A stretch of DNA of 64,000 nucleotides, taken from positions 12,770,929-12,834,928 of the forward strand of contig NC_058056.1 of the NCBI RefSeq assembly GCF_020085105.1, in the 5' to 3' direction. Source of the stretch: Siniperca chuatsi (Eukaryota > Chordata > Actinopteri > Centrarchiformes > Sinipercidae). The position numbers and the translations under genes are program-made. Below the pieces are notes generated by a model. It ran no database searches, had not been told where the DNA came from, and worked only from the letters and a program-made list of their open reading frames with translations. Position 1 is the stretch's first letter, and each line of letters opens with the position of its first letter. Positions 62,079 through 64,000 of the stretch are shown in pieces.

Positions 62079-63631
62079 CCCAAAGATTTCTCTTTTAGGC
62101 GTATTGTTAACTATGTGTCACTGCAGAGTTCAGGGCTTGGTGACAACTTCCATCTTTGTAATAAACACCTTCGGTCTGCAGCTCACCTGGAAAAACTGTC
62201 AGGACCTCCTTTGTACTCTCTCACGCTACTTGATAATGATGCTACTAGGATTGTGTGCTATGCCGAGTGTCCCATGGCAGCAGTTGGCAACATAAGGGGT
62301 AGTGGAAGTGCATTGCCAGCAACAATTCACTTGTGTGCTGTAAATACTCAGTGGGCATTTCCAGTCTCTTAGAGTCTCTGTCAGGAATCCAGGAATGATA
62401 ATCAATAATCAAATCAGAACTATGACTGTCTTGAGACACATGGCTTCCCCCCCTGAAGCCTGGATTTCATGACAGGTGTTACATAGCTGTCAAAAATATT
62501 TTTACTGTATGTGGGTGTGTTTTGTGTATTCTACATGGGAACGCATTCATTGTTTATTCAGTATTGTCATTATCCATATCCATGTATTCTAAGAAACTGT
62601 CACGCTGCAGAGAGAACATACTGTAGTTGCAACACTGGGTATCTTCATGGATTTCACAGCAGAGTTACGTAAAGCTACACATGCCTGGAGGCAACGCATT
62701 TAGGAGGCTAGTTTTAGCTTGTCAGGATGCTGCCTGAGGGAATATTCATCATTTCATGTTTTAGTCATACGCAGTGACAACAGACAGATGATTCCGAGAG
62801 TGACGGGATTTTTCCGCCCTTCCTGCTTTGAAAATTGGCATTTTTGATTTGAAGCTTTTAAGGATGCTATGTAGCTGGATAAGCAAAAGTATTTTTTTCA
62901 CATACAAAGAAATAATAATTTGAGACCAAATATTTGTCTTATAGTATATGGTCCTAATGTAGTACCTGACCTTTCAATGATGTTTCTTTTATTCTTATAT
63001 TTCACCTCAGTCCACCACTCACTAGCTGAAGATGTCAAAGAGGCCAAACGATGGAGAGGTGCTGGGTCTTTGAGGGCAGAGTGCCCATGGCCTCTGGACT
63101 GTGGGTGGGTAGCCTGGCGCAGTGTGAAGGCACTGCTTGCAGAGAGGCAGATGGTCACCAATATGCTCAGCCGCTTGGGAAAACACTTGCAGCTTCATCC
63201 CAAAGGCCTGAGCCCCTGTCAGCTGGAAGACAACAGTATCTTACTGCAAGGAGCAAAGCTAGTGTAGTCCTCGTAAAGAGATAAAAATATTTCAAAGTGT
63301 GGGCAGCACCTTTGTGAAATGTATAGAAGGTAAGGGTTGAAATACCCTTACTTATATTGCTATATATGTTGCAAAACTATTAAGTAAACTGTGTAGGCAG
63401 TTAGACAAAAATGTGATGTGATGTATTTAGCCATTAGAGAGGCTGAGTGCTCAGGAGGGGAGAAGGTTACCATGCAGTGTAGGTGCTGCAGTGCTATCTT
63501 GCTTTGTCTCTCTCCTCCCACAAAAAGAGGAAGTGAAACAATCCAATAACTGCAGGACGTCTTATTGCCTCGAGAACTTGTTGATAAAATTTGGTCTAAC
63601 AGAAGTAGGTTGCACACATACTGTAAATGCA

Positions 63632-63634
<3 letters not shown>

Positions 63635-63695
<61 letters not shown>
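63635..63695. repeat. CA microsatellite (long)
   Basis: About 30 uninterrupted CA units; frames through it give His-Thr or Cys-Val runs only. Confidence 0.93.
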
Positions 63696-63697
<2 letters not shown>

Positions 63698-63970
63698 AAC
63701 TCACACACAAGCTTCCAGCTGCTTTAATGCACACTACCCGTTCCTGTTGTTGTGTTCTTCCTTGCTATGTTTGGCATGCTTAGCAGACAGAGCATGGTGG
63801 GTAGATGAATAGAACTGGCACTAAGAGACACACGAAAAAGAAACTCAAACCATGATGAGAAGCACTACTGTGCTGGGAAATGCAGTTAAGCTGAGGAGAG
63901 AGGCCACTTCACTGCTCTGATGGGGTAAAGCTCACAAACTATTAATAGCGAACATGTCACGTCCCTAAGT

Positions 63971-64000
63971 GCGCGCGCGTGTGTGTGTGTGTGTGTGTGT
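63971..64000. repeat. GC/GT microsatellite running off the window
   Basis: GCGCGCGC passes into GTGTGTGT up to the last base. Its true length is unknown. Confidence 0.85.

Larger units (their letters stand above)
61016..64000 (+). other. First part of the rgs6 intron after the start-codon exon
   Basis: No further rgs6 exon (next expected to begin with IEDIITKM-like sequence) is visible, so the intron exceeds 3 kb. It holds a SINE-like repeat (61832-62078), a CA microsatellite (63635-63695) and the start of a GC/GT run at the right edge. Confidence 0.7.

Noticed and set aside
62016-62372. 118-codon frame in the rgs6 intron
   Set aside because: Its start lies in the SINE head; the remainder has no homology I can recognise.
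63360-63812. Frames with long Cys-Val or His-Thr runs
   Set aside because: They are translations of the CA microsatellite.

Overview
This window is vertebrate nuclear DNA, most likely from a spiny-rayed (percomorph) teleost. The genes are split by GT/AG introns, and their proteins match vertebrate families along their length. Introns are compact for a vertebrate. The interspersed repeats are fish-type: LINE tails ending in GATTCTGATT, tRNA-derived SINEs, hAT-like and TTAA-type MITEs, and many CA/CT microsatellites.

Layout, left to right. (1) 198-586, minus: first coding exon of a bile-acid/sodium cotransporter (slc10a1-like) whose remaining exons lie to the left of the window. (2) 6405-9477, plus: max, the bHLH-zipper partner of MYC, with promoter motifs just upstream. 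(3) 11860-15638, plus: rab15, seven coding exons, 212 codons. (4) 17079-18245, plus: gpx2, a two-exon selenoprotein with an in-frame TGA at codon 40 and a well-formed SECIS element at 18312-18390. (5) about 20190-55000, plus: sipa1l1, a Rap GTPase-activating scaffold. It has a non-coding first exon, a 15.5 kb first intron and 20 coding exons that join in phase to 1,748 codons. (6) 60932-61015, plus: first coding exon of rgs6, which continues beyond the right edge.

The six genes do not form a pathway. They are a conserved-synteny block: all have human orthologues on 14q23-q24 (from memory). max, rab15 and gpx2 are neighbours there, as are SIPA1L1 and RGS6, but the human FNTB gene that lies near MAX and RAB15 is not visible here. 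rab15 and gpx2 are packed tightly, with about 0.6 kb between the rab15 poly(A) signal and the gpx2 start.

I found no virus, toxin, CRISPR array or clearly new gene system. The observations most worth checking are regulatory or structural: the gpx2 SECIS with its Sec codon; an NRF2-type element upstream of gpx2; a perfect 16-bp hairpin in the rab15 3' UTR; a perfect E-box in the promoter of max itself; a 15-nt tandem splice acceptor that would lengthen the MAX loop; RFX and TCTCGCGAGA sites at the sipa1l1 promoter; two uORFs before the sipa1l1 start; and several transposons whose termini or target-site duplications can be read directly.

Exon boundaries were set by hand from consensus splice sites, reading-frame continuity and remembered family sequences. 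No alignment or database search was run. UTR limits and transcription starts are estimates.
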